From contig NZ_JAFBIO010000006.1 of assembly GCF_021531255.1 (NCBI RefSeq), positions 46,937 to 110,936 on the forward strand: a stretch of 64,000 nt of DNA. Reading direction: 5' to 3'. The notes below the pieces were generated by a model, which saw only the letters and a list, made by a program, of their open reading frames with translations, had not been told where the DNA came from and made no database searches. The position numbers were made by a program, and so were the translations under genes. Positions 33,757-41,114 of the stretch are shown in pieces (the first letter of the stretch is position 1; the number at the start of each line of letters is the position of its first letter). Origin of the DNA: Allofournierella massiliensis. Lineage in GTDB: Bacteria; Bacillota; Clostridia; Oscillospirales; Ruminococcaceae.

Positions 33757-34383
33757 TTATGTTACCGGAGAGACAAAATAGACCGCTTTGCCGAGGATGC
33801 GGATGTGGTCCAGGGTCTCGCCCGAGTAGACCAGGGGAGAAAATTTTGGATTTTCCGGCTGGAGCACCAGCTGGCCGGGGGTTTTATAGACCCGCTTCAG
33901 GGTGGCCTCGCCCTCGATGAGAACCGCTGCGATCTCGCCGTTGTCCACGTCCGGCTGCTGGCGAATATAGACGATGTCGCCATCCAGAATGCGGGCCCCG
34001 ATCATGGAATCGCCCTTGCAGCGCAGCGCAAAGGTGGCATGGACAAAGTCCGGGCAGTCCACCAGTTCCTCCACGTTCTCTTCGGCCAGGATCGGCGAGC
34101 CGCAGGCGATGGTGCCCAGCAGCGGCACCCGGCGGGTGGAGGGCAGCGGGATCACGTTCTCGGCGCTGGGGGCCGGCTCGGTAACGTCCCAGCCCATCAG
34201 ATAGGCAGGGGTAGTCCTAAGCACGGAGGCCAGGGGTTCAAGTACGCTTAGGGGAAGATTTTCTATATCGTTGCTTTCATACCGATATACAGTAGCTCTA
34301 TTTTTTCCCAGAGCGGCGGCTACGTCATCAACGGACAAGCCCAACTCTATGCGGCGGTTTTTAATTCTTTCGCCTACAGCCAT
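33757..34383 (-). CDS. Phage repressor, HTH plus S24 peptidase (CI/LexA-like)
   Basis: A 208-residue lysogeny repressor. An N-terminal HTH_3 domain (IKNRRIELGLSVDDVAAALG, then NRATVYRYE) binds DNA; a linker follows, then an S24 peptidase domain. A Cys-Gly cleavage site candidate lies in LLGTIACGSP (about residue 88). The catalytic Ser is in CKGDSMIGARI (about 122) and the Lys in EATLKRVYK (about 158). This layout predicts RecA-stimulated self-cleavage and SOS induction. The ATG at 34383 has AGAGGACG ahead. It faces the Cro-like gene across a region with operator sites, one of which overlaps its own -35. Confidence 0.94.
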   Translation of the reverse strand: MAVGERIKNRRIELGLSVDDVAAALGKNRATVYRYESNDIENLPLSVLEPLASVLRTTPAYLMGWDVTEPAPSAENVIPLPSTRRVPLLGTIACGSPILAEENVEELVDCPDFVHATFALRCKGDSMIGARILDGDIVYIRQQPDVDNGEIAAVLIEGEATLKRVYKTPGQLVLQPENPKFSPLVYSGETLDHIRILGKAVYFVSPVT

Positions 34384-34413
34384 ACAAAAACGTCCTCTCA
34401 TTGGAATAAGCTC

Positions 34414-34442
34414 ATTATAACGCATGCGTCGCACATATGCAA
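34414..34442 (-). promoter_or_regulatory. Repressor promoter (PRM-like)
   Basis: TTGCAT-17-TATAAT on the minus strand. Its -35 box is the right half of operator O1 (34429-34442), so repressor bound there should shut its own gene off. Confidence 0.7.
34429..34442. promoter_or_regulatory. Operator O1 of the lysogeny switch
   Basis: TCGCACATATGCAA, a 14-base relative of the 15-base operators, overlapping the -35 of the repressor promoter. Confidence 0.6.
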
Positions 34443-34469
34443 CAAAAACCGGGAGCCTTAAAACAAATT

Positions 34470-34484
34470 TCGCAGATAATGCAA
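34470..34484. promoter_or_regulatory. Operator O2 of the lysogeny switch
   Basis: TCGCAGATAATGCAA, nine bases upstream of the -35 of the Cro-side promoter and between the two divergent promoters. Confidence 0.65.
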
Positions 34485-34492
34485 AATCTGTA

Positions 34493-34521
34493 TTGACAGA
34501 AGTTAAGGGGTGTAGTAGTAT
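34493..34521 (+). promoter_or_regulatory. Cro-side early promoter (PR-like)
   Basis: TTGACA-17-TAGTAT. It is flanked by operators O2 upstream and O3 just downstream of the -10, so repressor would block it. Confidence 0.8.
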
Positions 34522-34528
34522 GATGGTG

Positions 34529-34543
34529 TCGCATAATATGCGA
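34529..34543. promoter_or_regulatory. Operator O3 of the lysogeny switch
   Basis: TCGCATAATATGCGA, a perfect palindrome around a central A, covering the start site of the Cro-side promoter. It is the best copy and probably the strongest site. Confidence 0.75.
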
Positions 34544-34568
34544 AAACATGTAAAGGGGGTTAGATAGT

Positions 34569-34787
34569 ATGGTCAATGTGGACAAACTCAAAGGGAAAAT
34601 TGTTGAGAAAAGAAGTTCCGTGGAGGAACTTTCCAAGGTGCTCGGAATGGACAGAAGCACTTTGTACAGAAGATTTTCCAATGACGGAAGCGAGTTTACC
34701 ATTAGAGAAGCGGACCTTATCGCCAAGGCTCTTAAACTGAGCGGTGAAGAAGCCTATGCAATTTTTTTTGCCCAATATGTCGCGTAA
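34569..34787 (+). CDS. Cro-like small DNA-binding protein
   Basis: A 72-residue protein with a helix-turn-helix, VEELSKVLGMDRSTLYRRFS (about 18-37), followed by FTIREADLIAKALKLS, a layout typical of phage Cro/DUF739-type regulators. AAGGGGGTT lies just upstream. First gene of the rightward early transcript. It faces the S24 repressor and should bind the same 15-base operators. Operator O4 overlaps its stop codon. Confidence 0.85.
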   Translation: MVNVDKLKGKIVEKRSSVEELSKVLGMDRSTLYRRFSNDGSEFTIREADLIAKALKLSGEEAYAIFFAQYVA

Positions 34788-34794
34788 TATGCGA
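34780..34794. promoter_or_regulatory. Operator O4 at the end of the cro-like gene
   Basis: TCGCGTAATATGCGA, one mismatch from O3, overlapping the stop codon of the cro-like gene and lying 45 bases before the next plus-strand start. Confidence 0.65.
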
Positions 34795-34838
34795 AAAACC
34801 GGCGAGCTGGCCGGACGGGAAGGGAAGGGAGTGAGACG

Positions 34839-35078
34839 ATGAAAAAGAGAAGTATGGTCTCCACATTTCTGGTGAACCTGCTTATTTGCTGTTCGACCTT
34901 AGCGTATGGAGGAATGCCTGAAAGCCTGTATGGGCGGCTGATGCAAATTTCGCAAACGGTCGTAGCAGCACTGGCCGGGGCTGCGATGTATGGGGCGGTG
35001 GCGGCTGGGTGGTCGTTGGAGGCAGAGGAGCGGGCGAGACAGGAGTTTGAGGCTCTACGGCGTCAGCACAGGCGTTGA
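34839..35078 (+). CDS. Small membrane protein, unknown
   Basis: A 79-residue open frame with a strong site (GAAGGGAGTGAG) before the ATG. It has a basic start MKKRSMVSTFL, a hydrophobic segment up to about residue 22, a second apolar segment TVVAALAGAAMYGAVAAGW, and a charged Arg/Glu tail. It could be a two-helix early membrane protein such as a superinfection factor, but I recognise no family. It overlaps on the opposite strand with the C-terminal part of the gene at 34882-35469, so only one of the two may be real in the shared region. Confidence 0.5.
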   Translation: MKKRSMVSTFLVNLLICCSTLAYGGMPESLYGRLMQISQTVVAALAGAAMYGAVAAGWSLEAEERARQEFEALRRQHRR

Positions 35079-35469
35079 CCAAATAGAACCAGTTTATATG
35101 GTCCCATTCACGGCGGCGGAGGGTTACGGCTTCCAGCAGGGAATCAGCCCTTTGCCGGACAGGACTGCCAGGCACGGAGCAGGAGACCAGCTTTAAGGTT
35201 AGAGCATAGAGAAGATCGTGGTTTGTGTAGGTATGTGTGTCAAACTGCACCGCCAGCGGTGCAAGCTGGGAAACGATATCCAGTTGGCGGGCGCACATGG
35301 CCTCTGTGTTTGCATTGGCGTGTTTGTACTGTTCCAGTTCAAGCTGGTGGGCATGGCGCTCGTTTTCGGACAGGCGCTGGGTCTTGGCGGAAGAGAAAAC
35401 GCTGTAAATAGTGACCACGGTGGAGGCCACAACTGAGGCCAATGAGACTATCCAAGAGAAATCTGACAT
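34882..35469 (-). CDS. Membrane-anchored coiled-coil protein, unknown
   Basis: A 195-residue reading frame on the minus strand. An N-terminal membrane segment (WIVSLASVVASTVVTIYSVF, residues 5-24) is followed by a charged helical region (LSENERHAHQLELEQYKHAN) and an ordered middle part up to about residue 130. A Pro/Thr-rich tail ends in SNSK. AAAGGATGTGATG precedes the ATG at 35469. It is oriented like the repressor and integrase, so it may be expressed in the lysogen and could serve immunity or exclusion; this is inference. The last 65 residues overlap a plus-strand gene. Confidence 0.6.
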   Translation of the reverse strand: MSDFSWIVSLASVVASTVVTIYSVFSSAKTQRLSENERHAHQLELEQYKHANANTEAMCARQLDIVSQLAPLAVQFDTHTYTNHDLLYALTLKLVSCSVPGSPVRQRADSLLEAVTLRRREWDHINWFYLVNACADAVEPQTPVSPAPLPPTTTQPPPPHTSQPRPVLLRPFAKFASAAHTGFQAFLHTLRSNSK

Positions 35470-35538
35470 AACATCACATCCTTTCACGGCCAGTATAGCA
35501 CGGGCCGGGAGAGGGCGGCAAGGAAGGGAGGCAAGGGC

Positions 35539-35682
35539 ATGAGAGCCGTGCAGGTAGAACATGAGACGGGCCGGGAAAGGGAGGCCTACCAGGAACTGTT
35601 GTGGGTGCTGACCGGCGGAGACCTGGCAGGGTATTATGACCGGGCCCTTATGGCCCAGCAGAGAAAGGGGGAGAAATCATGA
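35539..35682 (+). CDS. Small phage protein, unknown
   Basis: A 47-residue frame starting MRAVQVEHETGRERE, preceded by AAGGAAGGGAGG and overlapping the next gene by four bases (ATGA), which supports real translation. Mostly charged and helical, with a WVLTGGDLAGYYDRAL core. No family recognised. Confidence 0.65.
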   Translation: MRAVQVEHETGREREAYQELLWVLTGGDLAGYYDRALMAQQRKGEKS

Positions 35683-36152
35683 GACACCCGAAGAGCATTT
35701 TGCAGCCGGACGCAAAGCAGGATTTTCTGTGGGCGGTGATGGAAGGGATGCCGGTGAGCGGTGAGCTGGAAAAGCACCACATCTTCGGCGGCGCCCGGCG
35801 GCCCATGAGCGAGGAGAACGGGTTCTGGGTATGGCTGACCAACGCCAACCATACCGGCACCAGCGCCGCCCGCAACCGGCTGCATATCCCCGGAGTACAT
35901 AGCGAGCGGGCGGTGGACGTACTGCTCAAGGCCATGTGCCAGTGGAAGTACCAGCAGGCCCACAGCCCCCAGGAGTGGATGGCCCTGGTGGGGCGCAATT
36001 ACCTGGACGAGGGGATGCCCCTGGGGGCCGACGCCTGGCCGGGGAGCCTGCGGGACCGGCTGCTGGAGGCCTGGCTGGGATGGCTGGATGGGCAGACCGA
36101 GGAGATGGAAGAGGGCAGCTTTGTACCGGATGAAACGGAGGGGATCTTTTGA
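35679..36152 (+). CDS. Phage protein with HNH-like HHIFGG motif
   Basis: A 157-residue protein. Near residue 32 it has LEKHHIFGGARRPMSEENGFWVWL, followed by NANHTGTSAARNRLH. The His-His and later His pattern resembles compact HNH-like phage proteins often encoded in early regions, which may be nucleases. The C-terminal half (about 75-157) is acidic with Trp-rich helices and unlike anything I recognise. Coupled to its neighbours by ATGA and TTGA overlaps. Function as nuclease is a moderate inference: not all HNH residues are evident. Confidence 0.7.
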   Translation: MRHPKSILQPDAKQDFLWAVMEGMPVSGELEKHHIFGGARRPMSEENGFWVWLTNANHTGTSAARNRLHIPGVHSERAVDVLLKAMCQWKYQQAHSPQEWMALVGRNYLDEGMPLGADAWPGSLRDRLLEAWLGWLDGQTEEMEEGSFVPDETEGIF

Positions 36153-36328
36153 GAACACTGGGAATCCTGGCGCTGCGGGTGCTGGTATTGCTGGCCGGGC
36201 TGGCCTGTTTCGCGGCCCTGTGCGGGCTGCTGGAATGGCTGGCCAGCACCGGGTGGGGCACCCTGCTGGCTGTGGCTGGGATCGGATATTTTTACCTGCT
36301 GCTGTGGCGGTGGACCAGAGAGCAATAA
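36149..36328 (+). CDS. Small two-helix membrane protein, unknown
   Basis: A 59-residue protein starting with TTG at 36149, directly after a CGGAGGGG site and overlapping the previous stop by four bases (TTGA). It has two hydrophobic segments, TLGILALRVLVLLAGLACF and TLLAVAGIGYFYLLLW, with a short loop and the charged end RWTREQ. It could be a holin-like or membrane-modulating early protein; there is no evidence beyond topology. Confidence 0.65.
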   Translation: MRTLGILALRVLVLLAGLACFAALCGLLEWLASTGWGTLLAVAGIGYFYLLLWRWTREQ

Positions 36329-36384
36329 AAAATGGCCGCTTTGCGGTGGAGCGCAAAGCGACCGGGATGAAAGGACGGGAAAAT

Positions 36385-36825
36385 ATGTCACTTTCAAATA
36401 CATTGTATACCGCCCAGGCCGGGCAGGTCAAGCAGGAGAGCATGGAGGACCGGCTGGCAGGGCTGGAGAAGGAAAAGCAGCTGAAATATCTGCTGTGGAA
36501 GATCGGGGATCTCACCGAGAGGGAGGGCCTGGGGCTGGGGGAGTATTGGCCGCATATGAAGGCCTGGGAGGACCTGGAGGAACCGGTGAGAGACCGGGTG
36601 CTGAAGGCGCTGGGCGAGGAGACCCGGGCCCTGGAGCTGCTGGAAGAGGCCCAGCCCGGGCACGCCAGATGGGCCCTGACCATGCGGGACAAGCTGCTTT
36701 TGTATATCGAGGCGATCCACCGGATGATGGAATACCCGGATGAGGAGCTGGACCGGCCCTGCCTGTGGAGGGACTTCCGGGCAAAGGTGGCCATGGAGGT
36801 GAAGAAAGGGAGGCGGGCGGAATGA
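36385..36825 (+). CDS. Early phage protein, unknown
   Basis: A 146-residue soluble, mostly helical protein starting MSLSNTLYTAQAG, with AAGGACGGG ahead. It is acidic, with a leucine/glutamate heptad-like region (KQLKYLLWKIGDLTEREG) and a C-terminal basic end. I recognise no domain. It overlaps the next gene by four bases (ATGA), as most genes in this early block do, so it is part of the rightward early operon. Confidence 0.75.
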   Translation: MSLSNTLYTAQAGQVKQESMEDRLAGLEKEKQLKYLLWKIGDLTEREGLGLGEYWPHMKAWEDLEEPVRDRVLKALGEETRALELLEEAQPGHARWALTMRDKLLLYIEAIHRMMEYPDEELDRPCLWRDFRAKVAMEVKKGRRAE

Positions 36826-37100
36826 AAACGGAAGAGCTGGCCGAGAGAGTGCTGGAGGAACGCCGGAGCATGGCCGCTAGGCAGCCGGGCGTGGCCTATT
36901 ACATGATGAACCTGAACCACCCGGCGGTGGGGGCCCTGTACCAGCTTTGGCTGAATGAGCAGGGCCCCCACGGAATGGCGCCCAGCGACCGGGCCAGGAC
37001 CTGCTTTGAGCTGGAACTGATGGCCCCTGCCGCCCGCCGGCTGCTGGAACAGCATTTTGAGACGGTGGACCGGGTGAAGAACATGGGAAACCGGGGATAG
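36822..37100 (+). CDS. Early phage protein, unknown
   Basis: A 92-residue protein, start overlapping the preceding stop by four bases. N-terminal charged helix (KTEELAERVLEERRSM), then GVAYYMMNLNHPAVGALYQLWLN and a C-terminal helix. Unrecognised. The lack of membrane segments or cysteines suggests a soluble accessory factor. Confidence 0.7.
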   Translation: MKTEELAERVLEERRSMAARQPGVAYYMMNLNHPAVGALYQLWLNEQGPHGMAPSDRARTCFELELMAPAARRLLEQHFETVDRVKNMGNRG

Positions 37101-37116
37101 AGAAAAGAGGAAAAAG

Positions 37117-37413
37117 ATGGATTACAGACCATATCAGAAAAGGATCCTGGAAGCGGAAAGCTGGAACGAGAGCGTGAGGGCCGTAGTGGACTGCACTGGG
37201 GAGCTCATGCAGAAGATCAACAGACTGATCGGGCGGTATCCAAAGATGCTGCAGCCGGCGGTGATCGCCGCCCTGGACCGGCTGAAAAGTGTGTATATGG
37301 TGGATGTGCCGGAGGAGGAAAAGAGAATACTGCTGAAGAGCAGCAGGGAGATCAACGACAATTTGGTAGTGCAGTCCGTGGTGATGCAGCATGAAAAAGG
37401 AGACCGGAAATGA
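37117..37413 (+). CDS. Early phage protein, unknown
   Basis: A 98-residue helical protein, MDYRPYQKRILEAESW at the N-terminus, with AGAGGAAAAAG as ribosome binding site. It contains VDCTGELMQKINRLIGRYPKM and KSVYMVDVPEEEKRILL. Coupled to the next gene by ATGA overlap. Family not recognised. Confidence 0.7.
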   Translation: MDYRPYQKRILEAESWNESVRAVVDCTGELMQKINRLIGRYPKMLQPAVIAALDRLKSVYMVDVPEEEKRILLKSSREINDNLVVQSVVMQHEKGDRK

Positions 37414-37703
37414 ATAAAGCATTTAGCCCGGAGGCGCAGAAGGAGAGCCCGGTCGACTTGGCTGCAGAGCAGGGAAAGGAAAAGCCCTGGCAGGAAAGAA
37501 CACCGGCGCAGAGGCAGAAATCCTGGGTGCGGGAAGTGCTGGAGGGGATCCGGGGCGGAGAGAGATTCCGGGCCGTGATGGAAGAGAGCAGGATCCTGTC
37601 GGATGAAGAAATGGTGGCGCTTGACCAGATCATGGAGCACGCCCTGATCTATAGAGATGGCTTTGAGGCCGGATTAGCGGCTGCCGGGGAGGAGCTGAAA
37701 TGA
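37410..37703 (+). CDS. Early phage protein, unknown
   Basis: A 97-residue charged protein with a glutamine/lysine-rich first third (probably disordered) and a helical remainder, RGGERFRAVMEESRILSDEEMVALD and IYRDGFEAGLAAAGEELK. The C-terminal DGFEAGLAAAGE resembles the small alpha-helical Firmicute phage proteins of the DUF6809/DUF6664 kind in style only. ATGA overlaps at both ends. Confidence 0.7.
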   Translation: MNKAFSPEAQKESPVDLAAEQGKEKPWQERTPAQRQKSWVREVLEGIRGGERFRAVMEESRILSDEEMVALDQIMEHALIYRDGFEAGLAAAGEELK

Positions 37704-38095
37704 ATCAGGAAGATCTGGCTTACATTCAAGGCCGATGGAGAGCAAACCCATGCGCCAGACAGCTGAAGATCTTGGCGCAGGAGAACCTGTGCAGCCCGGA
37801 GGATATCGCCGGGCTGCTGGAGATCACAGCAGGGCAGGCAGGAAACCCGGCGTTGGCGCGAAAGGAAAAGCCGAGGAAGGCGCCCAGGGCACTGCCGCTG
37901 GAAAGGCGGGCCCAGCTGATCACCCGGATGACGAGGGAAGGGCTGACCGCCAGGCAGACCGCCCGGGAGGGCGGCGTGCCTGTGGGAACCGTATGGGGCT
38001 GGCTGACAAACGTGCGGACTGGCAGATATGACGAGGTGCTGCCGGAGGATGTGCGCCAGACCATCCTGGACAGGGTGAAAAGGAGAACAGAATGA
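37700..38095 (+). CDS. Early phage protein with helix-turn-helix
   Basis: A 131-residue basic protein. The C-terminal half contains a homeodomain-like HTH, LITRMTREGLTARQTAREGGVPVGTVWGWLTN (about 73-104). The N-terminus has a second possible helical bihelix (ARQLKILAQENLCSPEDIAGLLEITAG). This suggests DNA binding, perhaps a regulator of late or replication genes. Overlaps both neighbours by ATGA. Confidence 0.7.
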   Translation: MNQEDLAYIQGRWRANPCARQLKILAQENLCSPEDIAGLLEITAGQAGNPALARKEKPRKAPRALPLERRAQLITRMTREGLTARQTAREGGVPVGTVWGWLTNVRTGRYDEVLPEDVRQTILDRVKRRTE

Positions 38096-38418
38096 ACGCA
38101 CAGATGAAGATCGGAGAGCTGCAGGCAGGAATGAAAAAAGGAAGTCACGCCTGGTGCATCGGAGAGCAGCTGAAGGAGATATGCAGCCGGGAGCCGGAAA
38201 GCAGCCGCCTGGTGGAGCAGGATCTGGAAAACAAAGAGATGGGGCTGGAGGCCTGTGCCAGGAAATTTGAGGAGTGGGCCGCAAAACACCGGGATGGAAA
38301 TAAAGCCTGTATCACGCCCTGGCAGGCGGAAAAGCTGATCCGGGAGTTCTATGGGCTGCCAGAGCCTGCTGCCGAGGAAACAAGGAGCAGGCTGGTGAAT
38401 CTGCTGGATTACCTGTGA
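38092..38418 (+). CDS. PcfK-like / AcrIIA9-family candidate
   Basis: A 108-residue helical protein. The pattern WCIGEQLKEICSREPESSRLV, then an acidic linker with DLENKEMGLEACARKFEEWAAKH, then ACITPWQAEKLIREFYGLPEPA resembles small proteins annotated as PcfK-like or Cas9 inhibitor AcrIIA9 family in gut Firmicute phages. Its position directly in front of a PcfJ-domain gene (15 bases away) is the usual PcfK-PcfJ arrangement of conjugative elements and phages. Anti-CRISPR activity is known for one family member only and is unproven here. An alternative start is ATG 38104. Confidence 0.5.
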   Translation: MNAQMKIGELQAGMKKGSHAWCIGEQLKEICSREPESSRLVEQDLENKEMGLEACARKFEEWAAKHRDGNKACITPWQAEKLIREFYGLPEPAAEETRSRLVNLLDYL

Positions 38419-38431
38419 GGAGGCGGGCAGG

Positions 38432-40054
38432 ATGGACGAGCAGGAACTGATGGCCTTGTTGCCGACAGAGCCACCCGAGGACTGGCTGAGCTGGCTGCGC
38501 CAGAATGGGCAGCTGTGCCGGAATTACCTGATCTACCGCCACGACCGGGGACAGATCGCACGGGCCCGCTGCACGGCCTGCCGGGAAGAGATGAAGCTGG
38601 ATTGGATCCGGCCTGAGCAGGCCGGGTGCAGCCGGGGAATATGGATGCCGAGAAAAGAAGTACAGGTGAGCGGATCGGCGGCGGCGAGCGGAGAAAAGGT
38701 GCGGTGCCCCCGGTGCGGTGAGATTGTAACGGCGGTACACAAGCCGGAGATATATGGCTGGTGCCAGGAGGTGATATTTTTCTTGACCGTTGAGGGCCGG
38801 CCCGGCGGGCAGGCTGTGCTGACCGGATGGCGGGCAAGACGGTATGTGGGAACAGACCTGGAGATGAAGGAAGAGTGTATCCCATGGGAAGCGTACATCT
38901 TTTTCCGGGAAAGGGACAGGTGGGGGAAGAGCCGCCTGAAATGCCGGAAGGGTATGGCGCACCGGCAATTGTTTTATAATGCTTATCCGTCTGAATGGAG
39001 GATGCCAAAGCGGACAGCAGACAGCTGGGGAAGCTGCGAATGGGTGTATCCATGGAAGAGCCTGGAGGGAACGGTACTGGAAAACGCCAAGGCCCGGGAG
39101 TATCTGGCTCAGACAAAAGGCGGGAACCTGATCGGATATCTGCTGGAGTACAAAAAACACCAGGCGGCGGAAAACCTGGTGACGGGAGGCTTCGCGCAGC
39201 TGCTGGAGGAGTACATTACAGGCGGATATGAAGGCATGAACCCGGCAGCCATCAACTGGAAGAAAGCAAAACCGATGCGGATGCTGGGGCTGGAAAAGTG
39301 GGAGGCAGGCCACTGGCAGAACAACCGGGGGACAATGGGCTTGTCCGGTTTGGTAGCTTACCGGAAGGTGAAGACGGCGCTGGGCAGGCCGGTGCGACCG
39401 GAAGAATGGAATCTTATCTGGCACTGGCCGCTGCACCTGACAGAGGAGCTTTTAAAAAGAGAGGAAGGCCGGAACTACCTGCGGGATCTGCGATACCTGA
39501 TAAAGCAGGAGGCGAAGAACCCGAACATTCGTCCGGGGGACATGGTGGATTATCTGCGGGCTATGAAAGAACTGGGAGAGGATCTGGGACAGGCAGAGGT
39601 GCGCTGGCCCAAGGATCTGGCCAGAGCGGATGAGAGGGCAGGCGAGCGGCTGGCAGAAAAGAAAAACGCACAGCTGGCTGAAGCCTTTGCAGATATGAAC
39701 CGGCAGATAGAGGGCCTGGCCTGGGAGGATGGGGGATTGCTGATCCGGCCAGCGGCGAACAGCGGAGAGCTGCAGCGGGAGGGAAAGTGCCTGCATCACT
39801 GCGTGGGAGGATACAGCAGAGCCCATTGTGAGGGAAAGCCCATCTTCTTTATCCGGAGGGCAGAGGAGCCGGAGAAGCCCTTTTTTACTTTGCAGATGAA
39901 TGCCGAGACCGGAAAGGTGCTGCAGAATCGGGGGCTTAGAAACTGTGCCCGTACCCGGGAAGTACAGGAGTTTGAGGAACGGTGGCTGCGCCAGGTGGTG
40001 GAGCCGTGGATGAAACAGAAGAGAAAGCGGCCCAAGAAGGGAAAGGCCGCATAG
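38432..40054 (+). CDS. PcfJ-domain protein with zinc ribbon
   Basis: A 540-residue protein. The N-terminal part has cysteine pairs CTACREE and CPRCGEIV (about 50 and 92) suggesting a treble-clef zinc ribbon. A long helical middle follows. The C-terminal PcfJ signature is GKCLHHCVGGYSRAHCEGK near residue 455, then IFFIRRAEEPEKPFFTLQM and VLQNRGLRNC. PcfJ-like proteins occur on conjugative plasmids and in phages next to PcfK; the molecular role is not established. AGGAGGCGGGCAGG before the ATG. The basic tail KQKRKRPKKGKAA suggests nucleic acid contact. Confidence 0.85.
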   Translation: MDEQELMALLPTEPPEDWLSWLRQNGQLCRNYLIYRHDRGQIARARCTACREEMKLDWIRPEQAGCSRGIWMPRKEVQVSGSAAASGEKVRCPRCGEIVTAVHKPEIYGWCQEVIFFLTVEGRPGGQAVLTGWRARRYVGTDLEMKEECIPWEAYIFFRERDRWGKSRLKCRKGMAHRQLFYNAYPSEWRMPKRTADSWGSCEWVYPWKSLEGTVLENAKAREYLAQTKGGNLIGYLLEYKKHQAAENLVTGGFAQLLEEYITGGYEGMNPAAINWKKAKPMRMLGLEKWEAGHWQNNRGTMGLSGLVAYRKVKTALGRPVRPEEWNLIWHWPLHLTEELLKREEGRNYLRDLRYLIKQEAKNPNIRPGDMVDYLRAMKELGEDLGQAEVRWPKDLARADERAGERLAEKKNAQLAEAFADMNRQIEGLAWEDGGLLIRPAANSGELQREGKCLHHCVGGYSRAHCEGKPIFFIRRAEEPEKPFFTLQMNAETGKVLQNRGLRNCARTREVQEFEERWLRQVVEPWMKQKRKRPKKGKAA

Positions 40055-40067
40055 AAAGGATCTGTAC

Positions 40068-41114
40068 ATGGAACAAGAAAGAAATGTGCCGGCCGAAGTG
40101 GCCGAAGAACAGATCGACCAGGAACTGGCTGAGGCCATGAGCCTGCACGGGAAGATCCTGGCCGGAGGGCAGGTGCTGGCCCAGAGCCTGGTGGAGTTTG
40201 CCCGGCGGCTGAAGGAGATGCGGGACCGCAGGCTTTACCGCCGGCTGGGCTGCGAGAGCTTTGAGGAGTATGTGGAGAGCCGGGTAGGGCTGCGTCAGCG
40301 GCAGGCTTACACCTACATATCTACCCTGGAGCGGCTGGGCCCTCAGCTGATGGAGCAGAACGCCGGGCTGGGAATCACCAAGCTCCAGCTGCTGAGCCAG
40401 ATCACCGGGCCGGATCGGGAGGACTTTGCCCGGGAGAATGATCTGGCGGGGATGAGCGTGGCCGAGGTGGAGGCCCTGGTGAAGCGGGCTAACGACCAGG
40501 GCCAGCAGCTGAGCATGTTTGCCGAGGAACTGGAGGATGCCAAGGCTCAGGAGGCCAATTACAAAAAACTGTATGAACAGGTCATGGCTGAGATGGAGCA
40601 GCGGGTGGCTGAACAGGCGGCTCAGGCGAGGAGCCAGGCCTGGGAGGAAGCCAAAGCCGAGGTGACCAGGGCACAGAGCCAGGCTGCTGACGCTGCCAGA
40701 GTGGAGATGGCCGGAAGGCTGGAAGAAGAGCGCAGAGCCCGGCAAGAGGCCGAAAGAAAGGCGAAAGAAGCACGGCAAAAAGCGAAAGATGCACAAAAGA
40801 TGCTGGAAAGCCGGGACGAAGAGATGTTCCGGAAGGTAGAAGCAGCACGGGAGGAAGGGTTTGCGCGGGGCCGGAGCCAGGCTGCCCAGGATGCCTTGGC
40901 AGACCGGCAAAGAGCTGAAAAAGAGCAGGAAGTGGCCTCGGATCGGCAGACCGGACGATTTGCGCTGCTGTTTGAGCAGCTGCAAAGATGTATCGCTGAA
41001 ATGGAAGAGATCCTGGAGCAGCTTCGCCGCCAGGGGCGGGAAGATCAGGCGGAGAAACTGGCCAGAGCCAGGGAGCAGGCTCTGGCGGCCGTGATGGGAG
41101 GAGGAAAACAATGA
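40068..41114 (+). CDS. Coiled-coil phage protein with N-terminal DNA-binding-like domain
   Basis: A 348-residue protein. Residues 20-145 form a compact helical domain with RLYRRLGCESFEEYVESRVGL and RQRQAYTYISTLERLG, similar in style to DUF3102/ParB-like plasmid and phage DNA-binding proteins. Residues 150-345 are a nearly continuous Glu/Ala/Arg/Gln coiled coil. A role in replication or partition would fit, but is inference. It lies between PcfJ and small late-early genes; the stop overlaps the next start (ATGA). Confidence 0.75.
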   Translation: MEQERNVPAEVAEEQIDQELAEAMSLHGKILAGGQVLAQSLVEFARRLKEMRDRRLYRRLGCESFEEYVESRVGLRQRQAYTYISTLERLGPQLMEQNAGLGITKLQLLSQITGPDREDFARENDLAGMSVAEVEALVKRANDQGQQLSMFAEELEDAKAQEANYKKLYEQVMAEMEQRVAEQAAQARSQAWEEAKAEVTRAQSQAADAARVEMAGRLEEERRARQEAERKAKEARQKAKDAQKMLESRDEEMFRKVEAAREEGFARGRSQAAQDALADRQRAEKEQEVASDRQTGRFALLFEQLQRCIAEMEEILEQLRRQGREDQAEKLARAREQALAAVMGGGKQ

